NCBI RefSeq assembly: GCF_947172395.1
Contig: NC_069105.1
Span: 10,747,971 to 10,811,970 of the forward strand
Direction of reading: 5' to 3'
DNA length: 64,000 nt
From: Bicyclus anynana
Taxonomy: Eukaryota > Arthropoda > Insecta > Lepidoptera > Nymphalidae
Shown here: one piece after another, positions 31,523-43,057 of the stretch
How the letters are laid out: every line of letters begins with the position of its first letter
Numbering within the stretch: the first letter of the stretch is position 1
Notes under the pieces: generated by a model
The model's input: the letters and a program-made list of their open reading frames with translations, nothing else
The model's database searches: none
Told to the model about the DNA's origin: nothing
Program-made: the position numbers and the translations under genes

Positions 31523-32457
31523 GGCTCCTGTATGTATATCTACATATACATTAAGATATTACGTATCATTTTAAGAATGACTGTAATTTAAAAATCGGAC
31601 ACCGAAAGAGTTTAAGTAAAATAAAAAGGGTAAGAGGAAAAAGAAAACAACAACAAAGTTGCATAAGAGTGCATCGGAATTTGCATTTCAGCTACCGCTG
31701 TATATACGGTCACACGCACGGACAAAGTTTGTTAATGACTTAGAAACAACACCCGAATGTTTTAGGCTGGGTGCACACTGGCAATTTCTTATTGACTGCA
31801 TTTAATAAAATTTAGCAGTTAATAGCTAGTAATCTAGAGTTCAAACGTGGATACCAACTACATCAGCATTGCAAAGACCCTTTCATTTTCTAATCTAACA
31901 ATGTAAGTTAAAGTAGTCAACTAATTTTATTAAAAAAACAATACAACTTGTTTAATGTGACCAGAGGAGTCTGTTACTATTGATACCATACTATTGACGC
32001 ATATTGGATTTATTAAGTGCTGCCACTCAATTTTGAGCGTTACGACCGATCGTATCCTTAGCTGCATTTGTGCGTGACTATCACGTCCCAGGCTGACGTC
32101 CGGACGTATCTCTCTCCCAATTGATTTACAATTTAAGATAAAAGCCTGGAACTGGCACTGACTAAATAGTTGTGAAGTAAAATGATAGCTTGGTTTGGAC
32201 CTATAATGCTACTGTCAAGAGATTAAACTTTGTATAACTTGTAAAACAATTATTATATCAGTCTGGACTTCTATTAATGTGGCCTACATTAATATAAGTC
32301 CAGACTGACTGATTTATTACATCAAATGTGTCGTGTGACGAATACATCAACTTTGGACTGCTACAATGAAATGAAACAAGCTATATAATAACCAAAATCC
32401 AAATAAATCTCGAACTTATGACCAACATGTAAATAATAATTTCTATTAAGTACAGCT
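31523..32457. other. Unassigned stretch with one hairpin
   Basis: Apart from the 23-bp hairpin at 32258-32308, no gene or repeat was recognised. Confidence 0.4.
32258..32308. repeat. 23-bp hairpin, one mismatch, 5-nt loop
   Basis: Arms 32258-32280 and 32286-32308 share TCAGTCTGGACTT.TATTAATGT around loop GGCCT. Confidence 0.75.
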
Positions 32458-32458
32458 T

Positions 32459-32858
32459 TTTTTCTTTACAAGTTAGCCCTTGACTAAAATCTCACCTGAT
32501 ACCATTTAGTAGTAGTAGTGATTTTATTTATAATTGATATACCAACAATGACAACAAGAAACATTAATAACAATCTATATATTATAGGTAAACTTAAAAT
32601 GTTCTAGAGCTAAACGAAGCCATCTTTTAAAGGTATATACAGCATTGTTGTGTGATGATGCAATCTAAGATGGAAGCGGGCTAACTTGTTAGGAGGATGA
32701 TGAAAGTCCCTTTCGGTTTCTAGATATGTCTTTGCCGGTAGTATGTTAGCTAGCCACGGCCGAAGCCTCTCGCCAGTCAGACTCAATTAAGAAAACTTCA
32801 ATCAGCCCAGCCGGGAATAAAACCCAGGACCTCCGACTTGTAAATCCACCGTACATAC
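32459..32858 (-). mobile_element. SINE-A split by a 150-bp insertion, minus strand
   Basis: The tail and 3' block lie at 32459-32500. The rest (GATGATGCAATCTAAGATGG onward) resumes at about 32654 and ends near TAAATCCACCGTACATAC. The insert 32501-32653 is A+T-rich and unclassified. Confidence 0.7.
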
Positions 32859-32859
32859 T

Positions 32860-33667
32860 TTTTTACTAAAATTAAATTAATAGATTTCTTAAATTAAATA
32901 AATAATACTTACAGTACATCAGTAAATTAAAATATAAATAAGTAATAATAAGTCAATGTGCAAAGGGCCTTACAATGTATCGCGTATCTCCAGGTAGAAA
33001 AGTGTTAAATCGAGGCGATTATATTGATTGCCTCCGGCCGCCGACTTAGGAATACTACAAGCGTGAAGCAATCGTGAACCAAATCGAGATCATTAACCGA
33101 CTTTTAGTTGCTCTCATCTAAAAATCTTTACATAAATCTTTATTAAAACTATTTTTGAAATAAAAATAAAAAAAAAGTTGAGAAGATAACTTAAAGTTTC
33201 ATGTTCATCAAATCAGCAAATAGTAAAGGACCCGAAGAGGGGATTAGTTGCAGTTACTCTAGCGCGGCAAATAAACATAGAGGGCTATTGTACCTTGGTA
33301 GGTTGTTGAGTACCTCCACCAAGTATGAGCCCTTAATATTGGTGGGTACGTTTAGGGCAACCAAAAAAAAACTAACTTCAGAAATATTAAACCAGCACGT
33401 CAGATTAAGATAAAGGTAGGTGAGTTGATAGCTAAAAACTGCTCATTTCGAAAATCTTACGATTTGGCGTATATAGCGTAACGTATATGGGAGGGTTTCA
33501 AAGTTACAAAATAAAACCGTTATATTTCAGTTCTCGAGTTACTTATTTTGAAGGAAATAACCTCCTAATTAATCGCTAAAATTTTCTGACAATTTCAGTA
33601 AGCCAAAGTAATAAAAATTGCTTTTAAAGTCTATAAATTCCTTTTCCACCGCTAAAAGCGAAAAAAG
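32860..33667. other. Unassigned stretch
   Basis: No gene or repeat was recognised. A 70-codon frame at 33201-33413 (+) lacks supporting features. Confidence 0.4.
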
Positions 33668-34016
33668 ATAATAAAAATTTTAATAAAAAAAATACAACCG
33701 ACTTCAAAACCTAAAAACGTACCCACTAAACTAAAAAGCGAAAAATAACATCATAATATGTTCTACCTGCTGATCAGTATGAAGGCGGTGCTAAGCCGGT
33801 GATGTATTAATTCAAGCCATTTAGATTTTGCAGACAGTGTTGTTTCATGTGGTCCTGTCAGAAATGGCTTAAATCAAGACAACACCGGCTAAGCACCGCC
33901 TTCATACTGATCAGCAGGTAGAACATATTATGATGTTATTTTTCGCTTTTTAGTTTAGTGGGTACGTTTTTAGGTTTTGAAGTCGGTTGTATTTTTTTTA
34001 TTAAAATTTTTATTAT
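33668..34016. mobile_element. Palindromic element with about 125-bp near-perfect arms
   Basis: The left arm 33668-33792 and the right arm 33892-34016 are reverse complements with no mismatch seen by eye. They include CAACCGACTTCAAAACCT and GCTGATCAGTATGAAGGCGG. The 99-bp centre is only partly paired. It is related to the elements at 2305-2521 and 16175-16425. DNA like this can cruciform or give a long hairpin RNA. Confidence 0.85.
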
Positions 34017-34055
34017 TTTTCCATTTTTAGTGTAAAATTTCATCTCAAACGAACA

Positions 34056-34449
34056 CATCAGACCCCTAATGACAGTCACAACCCATCTTGGTACAAAATT
34101 CTCAGCAATACAAATTAATCAAGCCCAAGCACAAGGTAGCTACCGTAAACCGTTAAGGGGTTCCCTTAATTGACCTTGGTCTTCATCATCAGACCCCTAA
34201 TGGCAGTCACAACCCATCTTGGTACAAAGTTCTCAGCAATACGAATTAATCAAGGCCAAACACAAGGTAGTTACTGTAAACTGTTAAGGAGTTCCCTTAA
34301 TTGTCCTTGGTCTTCATCACCAAACCCCTAAATTACAGTCACAACCTATCTATCTGGAAAGTCCTCATTAATACAAATTAATCAAGCCCAAACACAAGGT
34401 AACTGCTGTAAATCGCCGAGGAGTTCCCTCGTCTGTTTTATGGCTCCAT
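34056..34449 (+). repeat. Tandem repeat, three 131-bp units
   Basis: Units begin at 34056, 34187 and 34318, each CATCA.. then ACCCCTAA..ACAGTCACAACC and end TTGGTCTTCAT-like. A partial fourth start (CATCAGATCG) is at 34450. Units diverge progressively. They lie between the palindrome and a GAACCTCCTCC...GAAGTCGGTT end at 34755, so they probably belong to one larger element. Confidence 0.75.
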
Positions 34450-34755
34450 CATCAGATCGATTTTAAACCTTCATGAAATTGTAGTGCTGAAAAGTACTAA
34501 ATGGAAAAGTTTACGAACACACTAGACACCCATATAATTTTCGAAAGTTTATCTCAATTTCTCCAGGATTCCATCATCAGATCGTGACATGATGGCAATG
34601 GGACCAAATGGGGACTATACCGTTTCAAACAAAAAAAGAATTTTTGAAATCGGTCCAGGCGTCTTTGAGTAATCGGTGTACATACATAAAAAAAAAAAAA
34701 AAAAAAAAATACCGACCGAATTGAGAACCTCCTCCTTTTTGAAGTCGGTTAAAAA
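34450..34755 (+). mobile_element. 3' part of the AACCGACTTC-ended element
   Basis: It contains TTTTTGAAATCGGTCCAGGC, an A-run of about 22 at 34687-34709, and the terminal blocks GAACCTCCTCCTTTTT and GAAGTCGGTT. Together with 33668-34449 it may be one 1.1-kb element with AACCGACTTC inverted ends. Confidence 0.55.
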
Positions 34756-35569
34756 TAACCATTTATTCTGCCCATACTTTAATCTACCAAATGCAATCGG
34801 TCCCCATGACGCTCGCTGCAAATTTAGCATCCCGGGCTCCCTTACTAAAAGGAACATCCATCTGTAGGCCTAAGATGAGCACCACGACAGTATATGTCGA
34901 CACTAGAAAAACATGTCAACAAATAGCGGCGGACTCGCACACAATTTCTCTCTTTCTCTCTTTTCATCCATTGCAATGAGTATGTCACAAGTCCTTTTAC
35001 TTTGAGAAAGACCAACACTACGTTGGTATGCTTAGTATGCTAATTCTCTGGCAGAACTTCCGTGCTTACCCAAACCTTCCGCTGAAGCTGCAGCTACCAA
35101 CGAATCGAAGGCAATAAACAATCGGACTTATAATAATTTTGCTTATAAGTGTCCTTAGGTTAACGGGCACAGAGTGCATTCTGGGGCATTTTCTTAGTTT
35201 GTGTGCCATGTTTATAATAATTATGTTATTGGCGATGGATCTAATGACCCAACAGCTATTCTAAAAATAGTTAAATTTACTTGAGCATCTAATTAATAAT
35301 AGCGATCTCGATTGTCCAATCACAATTGCGTTTTAAAGTTTATTGCTTTTCTCAGCGCGATTGCAATTGATACTCCATTAGTAACTGACTTGCTCGTTGA
35401 AAATGTCTTTTATGTCGGTTCTAGCTTTTTATTATTATGATTACCTTTTGTCGGTTTATAACTTTGTGTTTTAGTAGATTATAACAAATGCAAAATAACT
35501 ATGTCCACTTTATTTTGAATCGTCGCGCTTTTGATAATTTTTTATATAGAGTTTGATTGAATCCGAAGT
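34756..35569. other. Unassigned stretch
   Basis: No gene or repeat was recognised. Short frames at 34791-34979 lack support. Confidence 0.4.
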
Positions 35570-35732
35570 GTGACGATCACGATGATAATGATAGCGACTG
35601 GGACCGATGTGCTTTTTAAGGGACTGATGTACACCACCTACTCCGGGCTGAGAAGTTTTACTGAAAGGACTCGAACTTTGGACCTTGTGACACGAAGCCA
35701 CATAGGCTAACTACTGAACCAAAGAGGCAGCA
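35570..35732 (-). mobile_element. SINE-C copy, minus strand, diverged
   Basis: Reversed blocks TCCGGGCTGAGAAGTTTTAC, GAACTTTGGACC (degraded B box) and GGCTAACTACTGAACCAAAG AGGCAG match the head at 26632 and the body at 42240. Confidence 0.5.
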
Positions 35733-37149
35733 AGCACTACCAACATACACTACATTAACCACTAATCCATAGAGGCACTAGGCAGTGATGAGTCAGTGAT
35801 CTATTAAATAAGTTACACCGTTTGATAAAGGTTCCCCAGAGAGGAACTGGGGTCGAAAGGAACCGGGGCATAGACAATGGGGACAAATTACAGCCGGCCA
35901 ATTTAGCCGCTGATCCCCTATTGTTTCCGCACAGCGCTCTACTGCGACGAAAACGTTTTGAGACTTGTTTTTTTACCCGACTGACAAAGGAGGGTTATGT
36001 TTTTAAACGTAGGTATTAAGACGATAATAAGGTATTATTATGCTCAAGTAACTTTCGCTGTTTACTAATAAACTAAATGAAATCACGAAAACTAGTCTGC
36101 TTTTAATAGTCTCAGATTTTTTTTTTATTTGGATAAGCAATCACGCCTGATGGTAAGCAATGATGTAGCCTATGATGGAATGCGCTTGTTGGATGCCTAT
36201 TCACTCTTGACTTGAAGATACCCATATTGTGGGTGGTGGGAAGCTTCGACGCTCTAGTGCCGTACCTATAGTATATAAAATCAAAATCATCGGTTATGTG
36301 TATATATGTATATATCTAACTCGCATGCTAAGTCGTTCGACGGATCTGTCTATCTGTCAGCCTGCCGAAATTGATCTATACCAATGGAGAAACTATTGGT
36401 CTCTAAAATAGACTAGATTAAGGATTTAAACTAATTCCGCAGCTCCTCTCGCTGCTGCGATGTTACCCTGTCTGTTCACACACTTCACATTGCGTAAATA
36501 ATTGCAACGCCCCGTACAAGTCTTTCGACTCGCGCTCAAGCTGTCAAAATTGAAGGCGGTGGGCATGGCAATCGGTATGAGACGTCTTTAGTTGGGGGGC
36601 CTAAATAATGGGTAAGGATTTCTCACAAAAGAAACGAAAATTTTCGTTTAAAATAAATATAGGAAGTAGTGAGGGAAATAAGGTTACCTCACTACTTCCC
36701 ATGCCACTCGTGCTGTATGTGGTGGGAGGGTAAAGATTATTACAAAGTAACTCCAAACCAAATTACTAGTCAAAAGTTACTAGCCAAGACTGAAGCCAAC
36801 TAGGGTTAATACTGAAGTATTGTACTCTTAATTCAAAAGTTTGCTAACAATATAAGGCATTTCATACCATACTCAATTCACAAATAAATGAATTCTGCGT
36901 AAACAGAGTCATAAGTAAGAGAGATAATACAAATAATTTTCCATATCAATGTATCAGTTAGAAACCAACACTCCAATTACATGTCATTAACAGTATAACT
37001 GACATTTACCGTTTCCAATTTCACGTAACGCAATAACTTTTAATATGATAATAACGAGCAATGTACATGCTTGTCAACTAAACAAAATGACATGGCTTTC
37101 TACGCGGAAACCTCGGTGTTATTGAAAATACACGCTCGGTCGATCCATC
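35733..37149. other. Mostly unassigned; one short repeat fragment
   Basis: 36118-36240 (AAGCAATCACGCCTGATGGT, TTGAAGATACCCATATTGTG) looks like a dispersed lepidopteran repeat but has no second copy here. An 18-bp inverted pair around 36662-36703 (GGAAGTAGTGAGG / CCTCACTACTTCC) forms a short hairpin. No gene is seen. Confidence 0.4.
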
Positions 37150-37201
37150 ATGGCGGCGCGGCATCGCCGGACGTCGTTCAAGAATATTGGCCCGCTGTTC
37201 G
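37150..37201 (+). CDS. Candidate first coding exon of an unidentified gene
   Basis: ATG at 37150 has an A at -3 and G at +4. The frame MAARHRRTSFKNIGPLF plus one base runs to the donor TTCG|GTAAGATG at 37202, a near-consensus splice site. The exon and the 30 bp before it are GC-rich and CpG-rich inside A+T-rich DNA, as often seen at insect first exons. No repeat family covers it. The peptide was not recognised. Without a second exon it remains a hypothesis. Confidence 0.33.
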
Positions 37202-37439
37202 GTAAGATGCATGGTGTGTTCGCAACGTTTAGACACAAAATAAATCATGTCTAAACATATTGGTACATAGTGTGGTGCAAATTGCTAGTTGGTTACGATT
37301 TCAGAAGCCACTTAGAGTTAAAATATGATGTCCATATGTTACTTTTCATTTAGAAAATTGTCCATTTCCGAGAGACATGACAATAATAGATTCAGTGCAT
37401 GTAATAGAGAGAACTTTACGGTTTTTTAAAAGTTAAAAG
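37202..37439. other. Unassigned stretch after candidate exon
   Basis: No feature is seen. It would be intron if the candidate exon is real. Confidence 0.35.
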
Positions 37440-37700
37440 TTTGTCAGCCAAAAGTCAAAATTCATTTATTTCAAATAGGCTTAGTTTACAATCTCTTTCT
37501 AAACGTCAGGTAATAATATTAAACTTAAGATAATGTTAATAATAATCATTCGAAAACTTAAAATTAAAGTTACGAGGGTTCCAAACGCGCCTTGGTCCGA
37601 GAAGAGCCCACAACAAACTCAGCCAAGGTTTATTTTTTTTTATTTATCACCATTTTACAAACTTATTTAAAACTAAGCACACTGTCGTATAATACAGTTT
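37440..37700 (-). mobile_element. LINE 3' end, minus strand
   Basis: The reversed tail (AAAAGTCAAAATTCATTTAT), TTCAAATAGGCTTAGTTTAC, AACGTCAGGTAATAATATTA and GCGCCTTGGTCCGAGAAGAG blocks are shared with 21865-22060 and 11475-11555. Confidence 0.6.
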
Positions 37701-38035
37701 AACACCAAGCTTTTTTATAATTTAAATACTCATTAACACTATAATAAGACTTTACTAAAAGCTTGCACACACCCATACCATCGGTAATTTACTGATAGGT
37801 TTCCTACTGGCAAGATAGGGTAGGGGTAGGATAGGATACGCCTGCCTTACTTACTGACGGTAAGTATGGTCGACAAATATGAGTTAGGACTGTAGCACAG
37901 TAGATATATACTGTAGTGACTTTGCAAGGTAGCAGATTTCTAATTTCTAGATCGTCAACCAGCCAAGTATTACATTAAAAGTACTGTTTTTTTTCTCGGC
38001 ATGACATGAATTATCCCATCAGCTAAGTAAGTCTA

Positions 38036-38062
38036 ATCTATCTATTCTATCTATCTATCTAT
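38036..38062 (+). repeat. (CTAT)n microsatellite
   Basis: About six CTAT units with one interruption. Confidence 0.8.
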
Positions 38063-38514
38063 TTGACTTCTTATAAAACATGCTGTAATCTAAAGAGACG
38101 CCCACAAAAAGCTCCCGCACTATATTTGGGATATGATATGTAGTTATCAATACAATCGAGTATCAAGATTAAGTAATCTTGCTACAAGGTAGGTGCTACA
38201 CTTATCGCCAATTCGTTCGCATCAACGCGTGTCTATTTAGTCTGTGATTGTTCTATGATAGTGAATTAACGTTGATTTGTAGCGGAAATGTCTGTATTAT
38301 ATAGTTTTATTTATACATCAACTTTCTAATACTGTTTGTCCCTACTTGTAACTACGGTGCATTGTTTTAAGGGCGATTCGGAAGCGCAACGGCATTTTAG
38401 ACTTATGTTCTTACATGTTAGCGATATAAGATTTTATACCCACTATATGAGTTACTAGATGAGTTTTATACCTGCTATATGAGTTACTAAATGAGTAACA
38501 GTGTTTTTAAGATA

Positions 38515-38622
38515 GCATGGGTACGGTGACAGTCACAAGTAAGCGGTTCATAAAACGTACTATTATCGTGAATCGCGGCAAACTTTCAAGAGTGACACGA
38601 ACTATCACCCGCACCATCCTAC
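38515..38622 (+). mobile_element. Short inverted-end repeat, family M3, copy 2
   Basis: TGGGTACGGTGACAGTCACA at the left, CACGAACTATCACCCGCACC at the right, and the same ATCGTGAATCGCGGCAA core as at 1591. Confidence 0.6.
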
Positions 38623-38717
38623 ATGAAAAGACCTGTTATAGATGAGTACCTACTGAATCTTTAGACTATTCTATAAAACCTTAATAGATATTCCAATCTC
38701 GGACAGTACCTATCTAA

Positions 38718-38934
38718 TCACACTAATATTAACAAGGCGAAAGTTTGTGTGTGTGTATATTTGTTCCTCTTTTACGCCGCGGCTACTGAAGCGATTTGGC
38801 TGAAACTTGGAACGAAAATAGATTTTACCCTGGATTAACACATAGGCTAATTTTCATTCTGGAAAAATCTATGGTTCCCGCGGGATTTGTGAAAAACTGA
38901 ATTCCACGCGGACGAAATCGCGGGCGTCCGCTAG
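38718..38934 (+). mobile_element. Helitron-B copy with intact ends
   Basis: It starts TCACACTAATATTAACAAGG after A38717 and ends CGCGGGCGTCCGCTAG before T38935. This is the best copy of the family in the window. Confidence 0.85.
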
Positions 38935-39195
38935 TGTATAATTAAGTACAATAAACACAGACATGGCTTATATATCTGCAGGTTGCTAGAACTAAGTACC
39001 ACTATTAACGTACAGGATATTGGTCGCTTATCAGTCCTCGTTATAATCCTGGATTACGTCTGTCTAGGTCCCGTTCTTGGGAATGTTTACATTTACTCCT
39101 TTTGATTAAAAAACATAGAAATGGTAGTCCATAACATAATGTGTTTCAGAGAAATAAAAATAATGATCTTTTCAATATATCTATATATATATACT

Positions 39196-39401
39196 TCTAT
39201 ACTAATATATAAAGCTGAAGAGTTTGTTTGTTTGTTTGATTGAACGCGCTTATCTCAGGAATTACTGGTCCGATTTGAAAAATTATTTCAGTGTTAGATA
39301 CTTAGATAGCCCATTTATCGAGGAAGGCTGTAGGCTATATATTATCCCCGTTTTCCTACGGGAACAGGAACCACGTGGGTGAAACCGCTGGGCGTCAGCT
39401 A
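39196..39401 (+). mobile_element. Helitron-A copy, mutated 3' end
   Basis: It starts TCTATACTAATATATAAAGC and ends GGGCGTCAGCTA, with the final G lost. An 8-bp repeat, ACTTAGAT-like, lies inside it. Confidence 0.8.
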
Positions 39402-39660
39402 TATATAAATAAAAGTGTCTATCTGCGATTTTAAAATATAAAATGCTTATAGCTATTTACACGATAACAAAACACAAACAAGCTGTTTTAAATTTTTGTT
39501 TGTCTGTCTGTTTATTATATTATAAAAAGAGGTTATCAAGCAACACAAAAGCTACATTTTATCACGGAAAATTACATGATTCCCGCGGGATATGGTAAAA
39601 ACAGAATTTCACGGGTACGACATTCATATGAAACTTCGGACATAATATCAAAAATTAAAG
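39402..39660 (+). mobile_element. Old Helitron-like remnant
   Basis: GATTCCCGCGGGATATGGTA and AAACAGAATTTCACGGGTAC resemble the 3' half of Helitron-B. The boundaries are unclear. Confidence 0.4.
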
Positions 39661-41086
39661 GTGATATATACATACAGTAGCGTGCATAAGGTTTTAACTA
39701 GGGTATGCACTAACAGTAACATTTTGAAAATTTCTTGTCCAACTATGTATTACTCGTAGCTGGTCCAACATAGGCATTGTGTCCTAAAGGTAGGCAGTGC
39801 TTTTTTGCATCTATGAAGTGCATGCATCTGTATACATACAATGAATTACTCGTATGCTTTATATTTTTGATCATTATTATAGTTTCATTCAGATAAACGC
39901 ATTCTAACATACACACAAGCTCTTTTCTAGTTAAATAACATCGTTACACGTCCTAACCATTATATAGAGCCAATCTAGGGTGTTAATAAATTATTAGAAA
40001 ACACGTACACCCTTTGTTCAAAGAAAAACAAACACATTTCACCCATCCCAATCAGTGCCACATCACCGTTAAAAGAAACGTCTCGACAACAAATCAGTGA
40101 CAGCCCTGTTATATGGGACACACGGCCCGTTAGTTCATCAAATAGAAATGTTTTTTTTTTAAATTAGCCCACAAAATATGACGTTCTGTATTCAACTCGT
40201 ATAATCCAGATGTTCAGATTTCCCTGAAAAAACATCCGACTTGCACAAATTTATCGTCATTTAAATTCATATTCTTCAGGAAAGGAAAATAGAGAACGAT
40301 CTACAATACTCCAATGTGAATGGCGGGCTCAGGGTAATGATTAATAACCATCATTGTTAGAAGTTATTGATAATCGACGAACAGACGACTCAATATGCTC
40401 TCAGAGGAATAACACCTCACAACCTTCCCAATTTCCAGCTTCTACAAATTAAAAAAAAAAAGCTTTACACATCACAGTCTGACTCAGTATTTACCCAAGA
40501 TCTTATTAATTATCTGTACAAAAGCTGTATTAGCCCAGTACTAGACCATTACATTCAGCCGAAGTTAAGGAATCGTTTTTATTCTAAAAAAAAACATAAT
40601 CTTTCGAAGACTGACCCACGACGTGAAACCTCAAAATCTGAAGGTGCATTGCTGCAGCAAAGATTGTACAGTTACGAGTCTATTGTTTTCCACACATTTT
40701 CCAAAATTTGTTCTACAAACGTGTCGCCCGTGTGTGCATTATGTAAAACAGCACGACACCCAATTAAGGGGGGGTGGAAGAGCAAATTTTTCACCACGCC
40801 GCCAACCCTATTTGGTTAACGCGTTCGTCAAAGAGATACTCTTAAGTTGCACTCATACAAACGCCGATCAACTGTGGATTCTTAACACTCCTCTCACTTT
40901 ATAAGGTACCGACTTAAATTAGGGCTTGCAATTGTACTATACAAGCTTACGTCGTTAAGCCTTGTTCCCTACATTGTCAATCGTCTCGATTTATCAGGTT
41001 GTTATGTTTGTTTTAAATAGTGTTTATGTCGCGAGGTGCGACGGGGGCACAGATTTCACAAGGAACAGACGCGACTGTTAAACATT
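39661..41086. other. Unique stretch, no supported gene
   Basis: A 150-codon frame at 40367-40819 (+) is the longest here. Its composition is A+T-driven and no domain, paralogue or splice context was recognised. It overlaps a 93-codon frame in another phase. I do not call it a gene. Confidence 0.4.
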
Positions 41087-41377
41087 TTATATTGTACCTA
41101 CCAACGCAAATTGAACTAAAATTAATTTAACGGATGTAAAAGTAATGCTGTACTGTACAATACTTGTAACTGGATCGGTTAAATTACAATTAACAATTGA
41201 GACAGTACTATCATTCGTACTCTGGTCAATAGAAACATAACTACTATTATTACATGTCATATTAATGTCAATAGACTGTGTTACAACACTTGTAACTGAC
41301 TCATTTAAGTTGTAAGCCAACAGAGAGGCAACATGCTGCTTACATTTTTTTGGCAGATATAAATTATCTTTAGACAA
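41087..41377 (-). CDS. Open frame of 96 codons with Ser/Thr/Asn repeats, unknown
   Basis: The frame starts MSKDNLYLPKKCKQHVASLL. A loosely repeated motif follows: LNESVTSVVTQSI, STNDSTVSIVNC and LTDPVTSIVQYSI. The repetition at protein level (N-[LV]-x-[ED]-x-VTS-[VI]-V) mirrors a DNA-level direct repeat (ACTTGTAACTG) about 130 bp apart, so it may be a simple duplication rather than a gene. The C terminus is hydrophobic (KLILVQFALVGTI). No family was recognised. It could be part of an exon or a chance frame. Confidence 0.2.
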   Translation of the reverse strand: MSKDNLYLPKKCKQHVASLLAYNLNESVTSVVTQSIDINMTCNNSSYVSIDQSTNDSTVSIVNCNLTDPVTSIVQYSITFTSVKLILVQFALVGTI

Positions 41378-41875
41378 CGATTATTATCAACTTATTAAAA
41401 TAAACATCAAATAAACTGACAAAATGTCATCTAACTACTATAAGATATCCACCAGTAGGCACCTTATGATATTTGTTACAAAAAATCTCAATGTCGTATA
41501 TGTCAACTTGTTTAAGTTTGTAAGTACACTTAGTACAAAAAACACTAAAAAGTTAAAACTTAATTACACATTGTAGTAAGGAACTTAAGCCGGTTTTTGA
41601 AAATGTTTTTATTACAGCAAATAGGTAGTAATCTAAAACTATTCTAGGTGATAAATAGGTATGTCATATAGCGTCCGCTGTGAAAAATAAGAGTTAATTA
41701 CAATACATTAGTCACGTCTGTCTTGACTTTATACTTTGATGGCCAAGATAGTGAAGTTAATGTACAAACGTGTTGAATGCTTGAAATTGAAAAATAACCG
41801 ATGTCAAGTCTAGTTTAATTAGCACTATAAGATCTGATAGATAATGCCGGACCGTTATTTTACAAAATAATGCAT

Positions 41876-41952
41876 ATTTTTTTCATGCTAAATTAATGAA
41901 TTTGTGACCTTTAATTAAGGTCACAAATTCATTAATTTAGCATGAAAAAAAT
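41876..41952. repeat. Perfect 36-bp hairpin with 5-nt loop
   Basis: Arms 41876-41911 and 41917-41952 are exact reverse complements around TAATT. The sequence includes CATGCTAAATTAATGAATTT. No other copy is seen. Confidence 0.85.
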
Positions 41953-42054
41953 ACATTTCTTAGCATTAAATTAAACTAAAGTTTTTCTAAGAAATATCAC
42001 TAAGGTCACAGTTTTTTAAATCACCAATATCTGCATATTTTAATAAGTCGCCGT

Positions 42055-42352
42055 AGGGCCAGCCCTGCTTCCTTATATTGGAGGAGTTATGGAGCATAGG
42101 CCCACCACGCTGGTAGGTTTTATAGTGATAATGCTCAAAAACTCTTCGACCACTATCAGATGTTTATGATAATGACAATTGCCAATTGGAGCTTAACATG
42201 CTCTTTGAGATACGTGACACCACTAACTTCGCAACTCCAGGTTGATAGTTTTTACTGAAAAATTGGAAAAAAGATAATTACAGTTTGTCACATCCTGACC
42301 AAGGATTCTACCCTAGGACTTAAGATCCGAAGCCTTATAGACTAACCATTGT
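42055..42352 (-). mobile_element. SINE-C copy, minus strand
   Basis: Reversed 3' block (GGCCCACCACGCTGGTAGG), body (AGCTTAACATGCTCTTTGAG, GGTTGATAGTTTTTACTGAA) and head (GATCCGAAGCCTTATAGACT) are in order. It is diverged. Confidence 0.55.
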
Positions 42353-42475
42353 ATTTACTGTAATTGCGATATAGTAATAGTTATTTATGCCACTGTCATG
42401 TAATGGAGCCCCAATTGTATCATGAGTGCTACAATCGCTATTTACGTGCAGTGGCATACAATACTTTTTCTACGA
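42337..42475 (+). repeat. Dispersed repeat, copy 1 (pairs with 44970-45085)
   Basis: TACTGTAATTGCGATATAGT and CTACAATCGCTATTTACGTG with CAGTGGCATACAATACTTTT recur 2.6 kb downstream. The end of the SINE-C head overlaps it. Confidence 0.6.
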
Positions 42476-42720
42476 ACATGATAAAATAATAAACAAAACT
42501 TGGTAAATAGTATATAATTGGCGTCGGGTATGGCCTCCTAGATTTGTCTCTTCTAAGGAAGCCTGAATTTTTATAGTCAATGACGAGGAACTAATTTAAA
42601 ATAAAAAAATAAAACAAAAATCTTCTTAGGACAGTTTACCCGTGAGGTAATGAACATTATCAAACGACCTGTAGGAGTTAATACCTTTGTGATATGGTTT
42701 GAGGTTTTATATTAAGTAGA

Positions 42721-43057
42721 TTTTTTTTTTTTTTTTTTTATTCTTTACAAGTTAGCCCTTGACTACAATCTCACCTGATGGTAAGTGATGATGCAGTCTA
42801 AGATGGAAGCGGGCTAACTTGTTAGGAGGAGGATGAAAATCCACACCCCTTTCGGTTTCTACACGGCATCGTACCGGAACACTAAATCGCTTGGCGGTAC
42901 GTCTTTGCCGGTAGGGTGGTAACTAGCCACGGCCGAAGCCTCCCACCAGCCAGACCTGGACAAATTAAGAAAATCTCAATCTGCCCAGCCGGGGATCGAA
43001 CCCAGGACCTCCGTCTTGTATATCCACCGCGCATACCATTGCGCTACGGAGGCCGTC
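42721..43057 (-). mobile_element. SINE-A, full-length young-looking copy, minus strand
   Basis: A T-run of about 19 (reversed tail), all body blocks, and the head GGGGATCGAACCCAGG ... GAGGCCGTC are intact. It is close to the copy at 1703. Confidence 0.85.

Noticed and set aside
34056..34449. Regularly spaced repeats considered as a CRISPR-like array
   Set aside because: The whole 131-bp unit repeats with no unique spacers, and the genome is eukaryotic.
40367..40904. 150-codon open frame
   Set aside because: It is the longest frame outside repeats in this part, but it is Lys/Ser/Ile-rich from A+T bias, overlaps another open frame, and shows no domain or splice context.
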